A stretch of 64,000 nucleotides of DNA, from the NCBI RefSeq assembly GCF_002216775.1, contig NZ_CP022315.1, positions 992,001 through 1,056,000 of the forward strand, in the 5' to 3' direction. The position numbers and the translations under genes are program-made. Shown here piece after piece: positions 1 to 12,284 of this stretch. The notes under the pieces are model-generated. The model saw only the letters and a list, made by a program, of their open reading frames with translations, was not told the origin of the DNA and did not search any database. This DNA comes from Virgibacillus phasianinus. Lineage in GTDB: Bacteria; Bacillota; Bacilli; Bacillales; Amphibacillaceae. Position 1 is the first letter of the stretch. Each line of letters starts with the position of its first letter.

Positions 1-770
1 TCACTTACACCGAGTGCCTCTAATTCTTTTTGAGCCTCATTTAACGTCTTACCCAAAAGCTGCTTACTGGCTTTCTCAAGCGCCCGTCTTGCCTGGTGGG
101 TTATCTCGCCAATCCTGTCAAGACTTGCCTGTATCTTCCTAGGTGCAGATTTAAGTAACCCTGCAACTGATTCAACCGCTAGTCTCGTATCCCCTTTTCT
201 GCCAGAATCAGCCACAATAAAGTGGAAATCGGATTTCGGCTTAATGAAATAAAATGGGAGATCCTTTTCGTACCACACAGGAGACTCCGACGTAATTGTC
301 AGTGTGTCAATCCCACTGGGGGCACCATGCGCATACGTCTCAGAAATGTTCGCCAGCATAAGCAATGTTTCTTCTGAAAGTTCCTCATCAGCGTGATCAA
401 ATAAGGACCGAATAACTGCAATCGCAACAGACGCACTTGAACCAAGGCCTTTACCTGGTGGTATCGACGACTTGATTCGAATCAGCAGGTCGCGCTTTGG
501 GATTTCTAAATGATCCAGTGTTGCTTTTATACAGTTTATCAGACCGTCCAGTGCATCTGGAGCCATATTAATTGGCCCATGGAAAAATGTGCTGTCCAGT
601 TTAATTGCGCCTGGAACATTATCTACTAGCGCTTCTATCCCTACCAACGGGAAAGGAATGGCTATCGCTGGTTGTCCGTGTACAACCGCATGTTCCCCAA
701 TTAAAATTAATTTACTATGAGCTATGCCTACAGCTGTTTGTTCTGAAGTTGTTGCTTTCTCTACACTCAT
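1..770 (-). CDS. mvk: mevalonate kinase, 3' end cut by window edge
   Basis: GHMP-family kinase that phosphorylates mevalonate, the step after HMG-CoA reductase in the mevalonate route to isoprenoids. About 256 residues are visible, and the C-terminus lies outside the window. The phosphate-binding motif PPGKGLGSSAS is at about residues 104-114, GEHAVVHG is near the N-terminus, and GAPSGID is at about 149-155. The start ATG overlaps the stop of the upstream HMG-CoA reductase gene by four bases (ATGA). A GGTGG Shine-Dalgarno lies about 14 bases before it, so the two genes are probably translationally coupled. Identification is from the motifs and from the neighbour. A phosphomevalonate kinase is less likely given the close match of the N-terminus to mevalonate kinases. 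Confidence 0.9.
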   Translation of the reverse strand, partial: MSVEKATTSEQTAVGIAHSKLILIGEHAVVHGQPAIAIPFPLVGIEALVDNVPGAIKLDSTFFHGPINMAPDALDGLINCIKATLDHLEIPKRDLLIRIKSSIPPGKGLGSSASVAIAVIRSLFDHADEELSEETLLMLANISETYAHGAPSGIDTLTITSESPVWYEKDLPFYFIKPKSDFHFIVADSGRKGDTRLAVESVAGLLKSAPRKIQASLDRIGEITHQARRALEKASKQLLGKTLNEAQKELEALGVS

Positions 771-2056
771 TTTTTACTCTTTTCCACCAATTCTTTAGCT
801 TTTCCCACACGGATATCTTTTTCACTTATTAGTTGTTCTGCAATGATATCAATCAGCTCTCCTTTAGCCCCTGCTGCCATCGCAACAGAGCGAGAATGTA
901 AAGCCATATGACCCTTTTGGATACCATCCGTTACTAAAGCCTTTAAAGCACCTAGGTTTTGCGCTAGTCCCACTGATACAATAACCTGCGCTAACTCTTG
1001 AGCTGACTCAATTCCTAACATCTTATGCGCAATTTGGGAAATCGGGTGCACGCGAATCGAGCCGCCAACCGTTCCAACAGACATCGGTAATTCAAGTTCA
1101 CCAACTAAATTACCTTTACCATCAACATACCACTCTGTCATCGAACTATACCTTCCAAATCTTGCTGCATAAGCATGTGCCCCAGCTTCAACTGCACGCC
1201 AATCGTTTCCAGTTGCAATTACAATTGGGTCAATTCCATTCATTATTCCTTTATTATGTGTCACTGCACGATATGGATCAGATGCCGCGAATTCATATGC
1301 ATGCACTACACCGTCACGCACCTCTTCACCAGAAAAGCCGTCTGATTCTAATAATTCTGGCGGTATTACACATTTGGCACGCGCCATACATCTGTCTGCC
1401 AAGTTAGAAAGAATACGTAAATATACCTTTCCCTTCGTTAAATCCTCCACAACAGGCGCAAGAGCTTCAACCATTGTATTTATAATGTTGGCACCCATTG
1501 CATCACATGTATTAATATACAGGTGTAATACAAGCATTTGTCCATACTTTGATCCTGAACTATCATTTAATATGCGTACTTCTAGATCCCGTGCTCCACC
1601 GCCTCTGGCAACGATACTCGGATATGCTGCATTTGCTCCTTCTAAAAGCATTTCTTTTTCCTTTAAAATTGCTTCTTTAGCAAATGTAAGGTCCGGTGAA
1701 CCGACAACCTGAATTTGACCTATCATAACTCTGTCTGTCGCCTCCGTGGTAAATCCACCAGCATTTCGAACAATCTTGGCAATATAACTGGCAGATGCCA
1801 CAACCGAGGGTTCCTCAATTGCCATCGGTACTTTATATTCTTTCCCGTTTATTAAGAAATTCAACCCTAACCCCAGTGGCAACTGAAAAGTTCCAATTAC
1901 ATTTTCAATCATGTTATCCGCTGTATCAAGAGATAAAGGATTGGCTGATAAAAGATGCTTAGTTTCTTCTTCCGTAAATCCAACTTGTTCAGCGAGTAAA
2001 TTTCTGCGATCTTCTACAGTCATATTATAAAAGCCAGGAATTCTAGAAGTATTCAT
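767..2056 (-). CDS. mvaA: hydroxymethylglutaryl-CoA reductase, class II (degradative-type fold)
   Basis: Converts HMG-CoA to mevalonate, the committing step of the mevalonate pathway. The 429-residue length matches bacterial class II enzymes. Visible family motifs are the substrate-loop motif ENVIGTFQLPLGLGLNF at 51-67, the catalytic Glu at 81/82 (AIEEPSVVAS), the cofactor-side DAMGAN at 185-190, the catalytic Lys269 in THNKGIMNG, Asp285 in TGNDW, and the catalytic-His region GHMALHSR at 382-389. It is the first gene of a two-gene unit with mevalonate kinase, overlapping it by four bases. Most model Bacillus species use the MEP pathway instead, so this pair is a lineage marker. No unusual codon use or damage is evident. 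Confidence 0.95.
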   Translation of the reverse strand: MNTSRIPGFYNMTVEDRRNLLAEQVGFTEEETKHLLSANPLSLDTADNMIENVIGTFQLPLGLGLNFLINGKEYKVPMAIEEPSVVASASYIAKIVRNAGGFTTEATDRVMIGQIQVVGSPDLTFAKEAILKEKEMLLEGANAAYPSIVARGGGARDLEVRILNDSSGSKYGQMLVLHLYINTCDAMGANIINTMVEALAPVVEDLTKGKVYLRILSNLADRCMARAKCVIPPELLESDGFSGEEVRDGVVHAYEFAASDPYRAVTHNKGIMNGIDPIVIATGNDWRAVEAGAHAYAARFGRYSSMTEWYVDGKGNLVGELELPMSVGTVGGSIRVHPISQIAHKMLGIESAQELAQVIVSVGLAQNLGALKALVTDGIQKGHMALHSRSVAMAAGAKGELIDIIAEQLISEKDIRVGKAKELVEKSKK

Positions 2057-2162
2057 ACAAAATCATCCTTTTGTGTATCAATATATAATAAATATTACTT
2101 GATATATGTTAAGATAATAAATTTACTCTATCTATTATGTAAAAAAATAGCGTAAAATGCAA

Positions 2163-2201
2163 ATAAACAAGGTTGTTTACTTTCATAACGACCTTGTTTA
2201 T
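2163..2201 (-). terminator. probable terminator of the tRNA cluster
   Basis: Perfect 11-bp inverted repeat: ATAAACAAGGT at 2163-2173 and its complement at 2191-2201, separated by 17 bases. On the minus strand it is followed by a T-rich stretch. It lies between tRNA-Lys and the HMG-CoA reductase gene. The arms are AT-rich, so strength is uncertain. Confidence 0.6.
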
Positions 2202-2255
2202 AGTAATTATACTATGTATTATATCTCAATGCTAGAATTCTTTTCAATGAATTGA

Positions 2256-2328
2256 TGAGCCATGAAGGATTCGAACCTTCGACCCTCTGATTAAAAGTCA
2301 GATGCTCTACCAACTGAGCTAATGGCTC
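2256..2328 (-). tRNA. tRNA-Lys (UUU)
   Basis: Full cloverleaf of 73 nt. The acceptor is GAGCCAT paired with ATGGCTC, the anticodon loop CTTTTAA gives anticodon TTT, and the T-loop is GGTTCGAATCC. The 3' CCA is not encoded. It is the last tRNA of the cluster in transcription order. Confidence 0.97.
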
Positions 2329-2455
2329 CTATGAAAACATTTTTTGTTATGATGCAAAGTTTTCCATCCAAGATGCTCGTCGTGTTGCAAGCAATTTCTG
2401 AGAAGCTACACTCCTCGCAAGCCTGCACACGGAAGTTATTCAGGTAGTTGCGGCT

Positions 2456-2483
2456 TGCTCTACCAACTGAGCTAATGGCTCCT
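2456..2483 (-). pseudogene. 5' fragment of a second tRNA-Lys copy
   Basis: These 28 nt are identical to the first 28 nt region of the intact tRNA-Lys (2303-2330). They cover the acceptor 5' strand and D arm up to the start of the anticodon stem. The rest of the tRNA is missing and is replaced by 125 bp of unrelated sequence (2331-2455) before the intact gene. A broken tandem duplication or the scar of an insertion into the tRNA gene would both explain it. Confidence 0.8.
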
Positions 2484-2552
2484 TTACATGCAAAAACCAC
2501 GTTTTTACCGTGGTGAAGTTGATACACAAGGTTATCAATAATATAGATATAA

Positions 2553-2627
2553 TGGCTGGGCTACCAGGATTCGAACCTGGGAATGACAGGATCAAAACCT
2601 GCTGCCTTACCGCTTGGCTATAGCCCA
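2553..2627 (-). tRNA. tRNA-Gln (UUG)
   Basis: Cloverleaf with acceptor TGGGCTA paired with TAGCCCA, anticodon TTG in loop TTTTGAT and T-arm GGTTCGAATCC. CCA is encoded at 2553-2555. Confidence 0.97.
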
Positions 2628-2634
2628 ATAGTGA

Positions 2635-2719
2635 TGGTGGAGGGGGGCAGATTCGAACTGCCGAACCCTGAGGGAGCGGATTTACAGTCCGCCGCGTTTA
2701 GCCACTTCGCTACCCCTCC
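2635..2719 (-). tRNA. tRNA-Tyr (GUA)
   Basis: 85 nt with the long variable arm of class II tRNAs. The anticodon GTA is in loop CTGTAAA, the acceptor is GGAGGGG, and CCA is encoded at 2635-2637. Confidence 0.97.
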
Positions 2720-2774
2720 ATATATTTTCCATATTTCCAAATGTTATACATTGGATAAATGAATTTTTTATAAG

Positions 2775-2850
<76 letters not shown>

Positions 2851-2866
2851 TAATTATGTGAAAAAA

Positions 2867-2942
2867 TGGTGGAGGATGCAGGGCTCGAACCTGCGACCCC
2901 CTGCTTGTAAGGCAGGTGCTCTCCCAGCTGAGCTAATCCTCC
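2867..2942 (-). tRNA. tRNA-Val (UAC)
   Basis: 76 nt with acceptor GGAGGAT paired with ATCCTCC, anticodon TAC in loop CTTACAA and encoded CCA. Confidence 0.97.
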
Positions 2943-2950
2943 AACATTAA

Positions 2951-3025
2951 TGGTGACCCGTACGGGATTCGAACCCGTGTTACCGCCGTGAAAGGGCGGT
3001 GTCTTAACCACTTGACCAACGGGCC
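2951..3025 (-). tRNA. tRNA-Glu (UUC)
   Basis: 75 nt, first of the six-tRNA cluster. The acceptor is GGCCCGT, the anticodon TTC is in loop CTTTCAC, and CCA is encoded at 2951-2953. Confidence 0.97.
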
Positions 3026-3130
3026 TAAAGTCGATATCTTACTATATAAAATAAAAAAATTTATGGGTTCCGCCATTGGTTCTTGGCATCAAGATTTTAT
3101 AATATGTAGTGTCGAAAACCAACGAATTTT

Positions 3131-3159
3131 ATTATATACAGATTCTCGCCATTTGTAAA
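3131..3159 (-). promoter_or_regulatory. sigma-A promoter of the tRNA cluster
   Basis: On the minus strand TTTACA (3154-3159), a 17-bp spacer and a perfect TATAAT (3131-3136). It lies about 105 bp upstream of tRNA-Glu with no other gene between, so the six tRNAs can be transcribed independently of the rrn operon. Confidence 0.75.
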
Positions 3160-3310
3160 GGGGAAACTGACTTTTTTATTATTTTTTATTCCATCTATTA
3201 TTATTGTGCCTTAATCATTCACTTTTACTCCACAATGGGGCAATTATATAAGTGAATAATCCCCTTACAAAAGCATTTCATCATATAAATAACTTTAAGT
3301 GTTTCTGCTA

Positions 3311-3478
3311 CTAGGCAATGATCGCAACAAACCAAATAATGACAATAGTTGGAATTGACATATAAAGTGCTCGTGACGGTTTAAAGTTCTGTTTTTTAAT
3401 TAAATAGAAAGCCAAAAGCGCCTCAAAAACAGTAACGATAATTGCTATGATAACTAACACCGAAATCCCACTCCCCAT
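3311..3478 (-). CDS. small hydrophobic protein, 55 aa
   Basis: Unrecognised. The start is supported by a strong Shine-Dalgarno (GGGAGG, 8 bases before ATG). The product has two predicted membrane segments, roughly residues 5-26 and 40-55, joined by a short basic loop (KKQNFKPSR). It stands alone between the tRNA cluster and the repeat-rich spacer below the rrn operon. Membrane insertion is inferred from hydrophobicity only, and no function can be assigned. Confidence 0.6.
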   Translation of the reverse strand: MGSGISVLVIIAIIVTVFEALLAFYLIKKQNFKPSRALYMSIPTIVIIWFVAIIA

Positions 3479-3539
3479 TTAAAATCCTCCCTATAGAATA
3501 CTTATTATCCATTAAGTTATATGTTGTTATTATAACTTA

Positions 3540-4254
3540 ATTCACTGGTTAATTGCTATTTTTACGAGGAAATCTTGAACGCCAAAGCGACAACCTATGC
3601 CCGTGGTTTAACGTTGCTTACGCTGTGCTGCAATTTTAATCGAACATTCTAATCCAATAGGACTAGATGAACTGAACTTAATGCCAATAATGGCGAAATC
3701 TTATCAGGTAAAGTAGTGATTTAGCCGAACTTAGCTAATACCAACACTTTGGACTAAAATCTACCAAGGTCGGGAGAAAACAAGCCGAACGAACTTGGGC
3801 AACATCACCTTTCACCCGGGAGAGGTAAGAAAAGCGCAAGCGCCCGTTTAGAAGCGGACGCATAAGCAAGGGGCCGTAGAACGCATGGGTTTAGCGTTCG
3901 TAGTGTCCATTGCTTATGACGGCAGCTTCTGGGTGCTGGAGCTAGACATATTTTGGTTTATACTTTCTGATCTATGAACAATAAACTCGGGCGAGAAGTC
4001 ACTTTCTCCCGACCTGGAGCTGCCCTCGCCCAAGTTCCACCTATGTTGGCCCGAGTTCCGCACTCTTTCGCCCGAGTTCATCTTTGCTCGGGCTTAGTCC
4101 GCTCTACCTTTTGCTGCAACCAGTCTGACTTAACGTAACATATGAGGATGACGTTTGGAGGCGCATGCTCGTCTTACCGAGATCTCTGCCAGTTGCTCTA
4201 AGTGCTGGAATCGTACATGGCCATTTAAGCTTATTAGGGCCCGAATTTTAAAAT
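3540..4254. other. gene-free spacer with decayed repeats
   Basis: About 700 bp without a credible gene. It contains the hairpin repeat at 3832-3948. At about 3985-4100 there are several degenerate, alternately oriented copies of a CGGGCGAAN / GCCCGAGTTC motif, which give no open frame. It separates the rrn/Asn/Thr unit from the tRNA cluster. Confidence 0.5.
3832..3948. repeat. long imperfect hairpin repeat ending in GCTGGAGCTAGACA
   Basis: A roughly 117-nt segment folds on itself. CATAAGCAA (3861-3869) pairs with 3910-3918, and GAACGC (3879-3884) pairs with GCGTTC (3894-3899) as the tip. GAAGC pairs with GCTTC further out. The terminal string GCTGGAGCTAGACA recurs at 14975-14988, which points to a dispersed repeat family. 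Confidence 0.55.
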
Positions 4255-4298
4255 TGATAAAAAAGCGTCCGGACTTTGAATAAGACCTAGACGCTTTT
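4255..4298 (-). terminator. terminator of the rrn operon and its two trailing tRNAs
   Basis: On the minus strand AAAAGCGTC...GACGCTTTTTT forms a hairpin followed by a T run, directly downstream of tRNA-Thr. Confidence 0.75.
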
Positions 4299-4304
4299 CG
4301 CTAG

Positions 4305-4377
<73 letters not shown>

Positions 4378-4384
4378 ATATGTA

Positions 4385-4459
4385 TGGCTCCACAGGTAGG
4401 ATTCGAACCTACGACCGATCGGTTAACAGCCGATAGCTCTACCACTGAGCTACTGTGGA
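4385..4459 (-). tRNA. tRNA-Asn (GUU)
   Basis: Acceptor TCCACAG paired with CTGTGGA, anticodon GTT in loop CTGTTAA and CCA encoded at 4385-4387. It lies 25 bp after the 5S gene, the usual position for a tRNA-Asn in Bacillus rrn operons. Confidence 0.97.
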
Positions 4460-4483
4460 ATGATAAAAAGATATAAAAAAACT

Positions 4484-4599
4484 GCCTGGCGGCGTCCTAC
4501 TCTTGCAGGGGCAAAGCCCCAACTACCATCGGCGCTGGAGAGCTTAACTGCTGTGTTCGGCATGGGAACAGGTGTGACTTCTCCGCTATAACTACCAGA
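4484..4599 (-). rRNA. rrf: 5S ribosomal RNA
   Basis: 116 nt matching Firmicute 5S over its whole length, including GTCACACC...GTTCCCATGCCGAAC and the 3' end GTAGGACGCCGCCAGGC. Ends are placed by analogy with B. subtilis. Confidence 0.95.
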
Positions 4600-4631
4600 C
4601 AATTCCAATAAGGAAAAGGTATGATTTATAC

Positions 4632-4651
4632 CCTAAAAACTAAATAAGAGC
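4632..4651 (-). promoter_or_regulatory. 23S processing stalk, 3' strand
   Basis: Complementary over about 20 bases to 7641-7660 on the other side of the 23S gene (AACTAAATAAGAGC and its complement). In the transcript these pair to form the RNase III-type stalk that releases pre-23S rRNA. Confidence 0.8.
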
Positions 4652-4672
4652 TGAAATAGATGACAATCAATG

Positions 4673-7594
<2,922 letters not shown>

Positions 7595-7640
7595 ATCTTT
7601 ATGATTAAGAACTTACGTTTTTGATGTCGTTGTCTATCTT

Positions 7641-7660
7641 GCTCTTATTTAGTTTTCAAG
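7641..7660 (-). promoter_or_regulatory. 23S processing stalk, 5' strand
   Basis: Pairs with 4632-4651 to close the 23S precursor loop. The same segment contains the CTTGAAAACT string shared with the 16S leader, typical of boxA-adjacent rrn spacers. Confidence 0.75.
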
Positions 7661-7668
7661 GTACAAAA

Positions 7669-7741
7669 TGGAGCCTAGCGGGATCGAACCGCTGACCTCC
7701 TGCGTGCAAGGCAGGCGCTCTCCCAGCTGAGCTAAGGCCCC
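7669..7741 (-). tRNA. tRNA-Ala (UGC)
   Basis: 73 nt in the 16S-23S spacer, with acceptor GGGGCCT, anticodon TGC in loop CTTGCAC and no encoded CCA. The match to the B. subtilis spacer tRNA-Ala is nearly identical. Confidence 0.97.
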
Positions 7742-7755
7742 ATATAAACTATAGA

Positions 7756-7832
<77 letters not shown>

Positions 7833-7860
7833 ATCTATATAATATTCAAGGAAAATTAAT

Positions 7861-7880
7861 CCCTCAAAACTGAACAAACA
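7861..7880 (-). promoter_or_regulatory. 16S processing stalk, 3' strand
   Basis: CCCTCAAAACTGAACAAACA on the plus strand is complementary to 9650-9669 upstream of the 16S gene. The two strands form the stalk that closes the pre-16S loop. Confidence 0.8.
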
Positions 7881-8003
7881 ACCTGATATGTCAAGGCCTA
7901 CATGATAGTAGGTCTTACGCCCCCGGATAACCAGCAGGTTATCACAGGGATTCCGTTAAACAGGTCAGCTTCCACTACATGTAGCTTCTCGCTTCCTGTT
8001 TTT

Positions 8004-9576
<1,573 letters not shown>

Positions 9577-9649
9577 GTTTGAATAGAATCGACACCAATC
9601 AATTCTATCGTTGGTCTTAGCTTTGTTTCGTTGCTTGACATACTTGATT

Positions 9650-9669
9650 GTTTGTTCAGTTTTCAAGGA
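9650..9669 (-). promoter_or_regulatory. 16S leader: processing stalk 5' strand and boxA-like element
   Basis: On the minus strand TGCTCCTTGAAAACTGAAC matches the TGCTCTTTGAAAACTGAAC leader element of Bacillus rrn operons (antitermination region). It also pairs with 7861-7880. Confidence 0.75.
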
Positions 9670-9706
9670 GCAATTTCACCCTTTGTCGTTTTTAGCGACA
9701 AGATAT

Positions 9707-9735
9707 AATTTACCATGCATACAATTATTTGTCAA
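9707..9735 (-). promoter_or_regulatory. rrn promoter P2
   Basis: On the minus strand a perfect TTGACA (9730-9735), a 17-bp spacer and TAAATT (9707-9712). It lies about 130 bp before 16S. Confidence 0.75.
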
Positions 9736-9810
9736 CAGATTTCTAAAAACAATTTAAAACTTTTATGTAATGTTTCATATTGCCGATAAAACTTGCTGAC
9801 AACATGAAAT

Positions 9811-9839
9811 AATATAGCATATATTTTGTATTAATTCAA
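9811..9839 (-). promoter_or_regulatory. rrn promoter P1
   Basis: On the minus strand TTGAAT (9834-9839), a 17-bp spacer and TATATT (9811-9816), 104 bp upstream of P2. Tandem rrn promoters at this distance are the rule in Bacillus. The rest of 9577-10014 is AT-rich and shows no gene. Confidence 0.65.
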
Positions 9840-10014
9840 CAAAAAATACAAAAAAACAACATTTATGTTATAAAATAATAAATGTCGAATCACACCTAAA
9901 TCTCATTCTGTTTACCTGTTTCCTCTATTTCCGCTAATTCCAATAAAATAATCAAAAAGCTATCCATCTGAGTTTGGTTTGGACAGCTTCTGACAATTCT
10001 TGTGAAGCTATTCG

Positions 10015-10245
10015 TTATTGGTTATTTGAACGCTTTGGCATATATTTTAAACACTCTTTCTCGCTAGCTACCCTGCGAAATAATTGAAACAGGAGGGAAT
10101 ACCTTTCTCTCATTGACTGTTTTACCATCTGATCAATACGGTGGTCTTCTAAATCCATCAACAATTCTTCCATTTCCCTTTTCACCATGTATTCTATTTC
10201 TTTTTGCTCTGTATCGTTAATTAATAATCCTAACATTTTTATCAC
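10015..10245 (-). CDS. hypothetical helical protein, 76 aa
   Basis: Unrecognised. A GTG start at 10245 is preceded by GAGAGGG, and an ATG three codons later (10236) is an alternative. The product is highly charged and predicted helical, with no membrane segment. The N-terminal half is Glu-rich (EQKEIEYMVKREMEELLMD) and the C-terminus is basic. It lies alone between the rrn promoters and pdaB. Codon use looks ordinary, so it is probably real, but no domain can be named. Confidence 0.55.
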   Translation of the reverse strand: MIKMLGLLINDTEQKEIEYMVKREMEELLMDLEDHRIDQMVKQSMRERYSLLFQLFRRVASEKECLKYMPKRSNNQ

Positions 10246-10583
10246 CTAAACCCTCTCAAGCAAAAATAGCCATAATTTTCATCCATTTTTCTCAGTTATG
10301 TTTTATACCCATGTAACACATTAATTCGTAAAAAATGTAGAATTAAGTCGGTTAGCAGAAAACAATCTGACTAGGCATTTAACTGTTCGCTTTTTATAAC
10401 GCTGTTTTCAATTGTTTCCGACACAAAATCCATACACTGTGACGTAAATTCATTTGAGTTTTTATCAACTGCAATGAATTTAGCAACAAACAATGCGAAA
10501 ACACCCTTTAATAATTACCCTTCCTATTCCCTTCTTTTGTCTTTTTTCATCCTTTTTCTACTTTCTTTTATCTAATAGCTTGT

Positions 10584-10611
10584 TCATATTTACCAATCTC
10601 ATTCATAAACT
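10584..10611 (+). promoter_or_regulatory. candidate sigma-E-type promoter of pdaB
   Basis: TCATATT (10584-10590), a 13-bp spacer and CATAAACT (10604-10611) resemble the mother-cell sigma-E consensus (spacing one base short). They lie 27 bp before the pdaB start. The 10246-10583 stretch before it holds nothing else recognisable. Confidence 0.45.
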
Positions 10612-10637
10612 ATATACAAGAGTAAAGGGGGATTCAT

Positions 10638-11399
10638 ATGGGGTATTTTTATGTGTGGCATTTTTCACGATGGAAAAGGTTTCTTTACATCCTTTTATTT
10701 GCATTAATCGCTGCTGTTATTATTTGGTCTGAAAGCACCGGCAGTTATTCTGTATTTTCTACATCCGATGAGCCAGCAGCATTTGTAAAGGGAAGCTCAA
10801 AGGAACCTAATATTGCTTTAACATTTAACATAAGCTGGGGGGAGGAAAAGGTATTTGATATTCTCAAACAGCTAAAAGAAGAGGATGTACAGGCCACATT
10901 CTTTGTAAGCGGGGAATGGGCGGAACGACATCCGGACATACTTGAAAAAATTAAAAAAAATAATCATGAGCTTGGTATGCTTGGATATCGATATAAAAGT
11001 TATCTTGAACAGGAAATGGATCAAGTCAAAAAGGATTTGCTGCACGCAAAGGAAATTTTTAAGAAACTCGGATATGAAAATGTTACATTAATGCGTGCAC
11101 CAAGCGGGCACATTAACAAAGAAATCATTAAAATGGCTGAGGGCTTAGGATTGAAGGTAGTTCATTGGAAGGTTGATGCGGATGACTGGGAGAACCCTGG
11201 TACACAGAAAATAGTTGATACGATTTTAAAGGAAACGTCAAATGGCGATGTGATATTATTACATGCATCCGATTCAGTAAAGCAAACTGCCAGCGCGCTT
11301 GACCAGATTTTACCAGAATTAAAAAATAAGGGATTTAAATTTGTTCCGGTATCTGAACTTTATAATCAGGCCCATTCTAAAGCAGAGCTGGTTAAATAA
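10638..11399 (+). CDS. pdaB: polysaccharide deacetylase-like sporulation protein PdaB
   Basis: NodB-fold protein needed for stable spores in B. subtilis. The 253 residues begin with a signal-anchor (about 14-30), followed by the NodB domain. As in other PdaB proteins, the canonical metal-binding residues are not kept. The first motif reads LTFNISWGEEK (Asn64 in place of the metal Asp), and the HxxxH motif is replaced by HELGMLGYRY. The RAPSG, DADDWENPG and ILLHASD motifs remain. Enzyme activity is therefore doubtful, while the sporulation role is inferred from family and synteny. The start has AAAGGGGG six bases upstream. Its position between the rrn operon and kbaA matches B. subtilis. Confidence 0.93.
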   Translation: MGYFYVWHFSRWKRFLYILLFALIAAVIIWSESTGSYSVFSTSDEPAAFVKGSSKEPNIALTFNISWGEEKVFDILKQLKEEDVQATFFVSGEWAERHPDILEKIKKNNHELGMLGYRYKSYLEQEMDQVKKDLLHAKEIFKKLGYENVTLMRAPSGHINKEIIKMAEGLGLKVVHWKVDADDWENPGTQKIVDTILKETSNGDVILLHASDSVKQTASALDQILPELKNKGFKFVPVSELYNQAHSKAELVK

Positions 11400-11436
11400 G
11401 TGCTTACGTTTTATAACTGTCTCATCTTTTAAAAAT

Positions 11437-11476
11437 CGCACAAGGATATCCGTTAAGTTGCGGATATCCTTGTGCG
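11437..11476. terminator. bidirectional terminator between pdaB and kbaA
   Basis: Perfect 16-bp inverted repeat CGCACAAGGATATCCG (11437-11452, complement 11461-11476) with an 8-base loop, between two convergent genes. Short T runs lie on both sides. Confidence 0.85.
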
Positions 11477-11489
11477 TTAAGGTATACAC

Positions 11490-12116
11490 TTATCCTTTTT
11501 TTGACTTTGTGTTTGCCTTTTGTTCTTTTTGTTCTGGATTCGTTAAGCGGTGCAGCACCAGTAGTTGATATGTATTACATACAAGTAAAGGTATAATCAT
11601 TAACCAGGCGTAATCGGTACCGCTTGTCCGCAGACCCGGAACCCACTCGACTGCCGTCATCACGACCATTAAAAATAATGCCGGTACAAATGCCCGCTGA
11701 TTTGTCTGCTTGGCCTTGATTTTTGCAATGATCCATCCATATACGAGGATTGCTGCAGACATTAGTATGTATAGGCCAAGTGAATCCTTGCCATTAGCGT
11801 TGTATGGAAAATAGACCAAATCAAACACAACAAAGGCAACTAATAACACTTGCACTGTCGGCCAGAATGAACGAAAAAATCCTAAACCAAATTGATTTAT
11901 AAATAAATAAGCAAAAAAGCCTGTCTGACTGATCAAACTAAAAACAAACCCAAGTCCGAGAAAGAACAGGACTACGCCCAGCAATTGAAAGAAATCAACT
12001 GGATCTAACACTCTTGTGTAGGATGCTGTTTTCACAAAAAAACTGGTAATTAGACCAGCCACTCCACCCAGTATTAATGTTTTTAAAAACAATCCCACCC
12101 ATTTACGACTATTCAC
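11490..12116 (-). CDS. kbaA: KinB-signalling pathway activation protein KbaA
   Basis: Polytopic membrane protein that in B. subtilis supports the KinB branch of the sporulation phosphorelay. About 208 residues with roughly six hydrophobic segments and a basic, Lys-rich cytoplasmic tail (EQKEQKANTKSKKG). The start is not obvious. An AGGAGG lies only two bases before an ATG at 12122 but eight before a GTG at 12116 (product MNSRKWVGLF), so GTG is preferred. A longer frame up to 12134 would start inside the Shine-Dalgarno. It is convergent with pdaB and divergent from gerD, as in B. subtilis. Confidence 0.88.
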   Translation of the reverse strand: MNSRKWVGLFLKTLILGGVAGLITSFFVKTASYTRVLDPVDFFQLLGVVLFFLGLGFVFSLISQTGFFAYLFINQFGLGFFRSFWPTVQVLLVAFVVFDLVYFPYNANGKDSLGLYILMSAAILVYGWIIAKIKAKQTNQRAFVPALFLMVVMTAVEWVPGLRTSGTDYAWLMIIPLLVCNTYQLLVLHRLTNPEQKEQKANTKSKKG

Positions 12117-12226
12117 AATCATATCCTCCTGCATAAACTAGACATATTTATTTTTTAATACCATATATGTTTAAATTATATTCATCCGTATTTTACCATG
12201 AAACCAAGCATTTTTCCTTAACGAAG

Positions 12227-12257
12227 TGCATATTTTCCCTCCATTATTCGCATATTA
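12227..12257 (+). promoter_or_regulatory. sigma-G-type promoter of gerD
   Basis: TGCATAT (12227-12233), a 17-bp spacer and CATATTA (12251-12257) closely match the forespore sigma-G consensus (TGMATA and CATACTA), 27 bp before the gerD start. GerD is a forespore gene in B. subtilis, which agrees. Confidence 0.65.
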
Positions 12258-12284
12258 ACGTTGTAGAGGAAGGAGGATTTGAAG

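Noticed and set aside
2291-2628. Two overlapping minus-strand frames of 78 and 62 codons
   Set aside because: They are translated tRNA sequence (AISSVGRAS, AQLVEQAA strings) and not genes.
3985-4100. Spaced GCCCGAGTTC-like units considered as a CRISPR array
   Set aside because: Units are too short, irregular in spacing and orientation, with no unique spacers or cas genes.
10638-11399. Loss of metal-binding residues in PdaB considered as a sign of decay
   Set aside because: The same replacements are usual in PdaB proteins, and the rest of the gene is intact.
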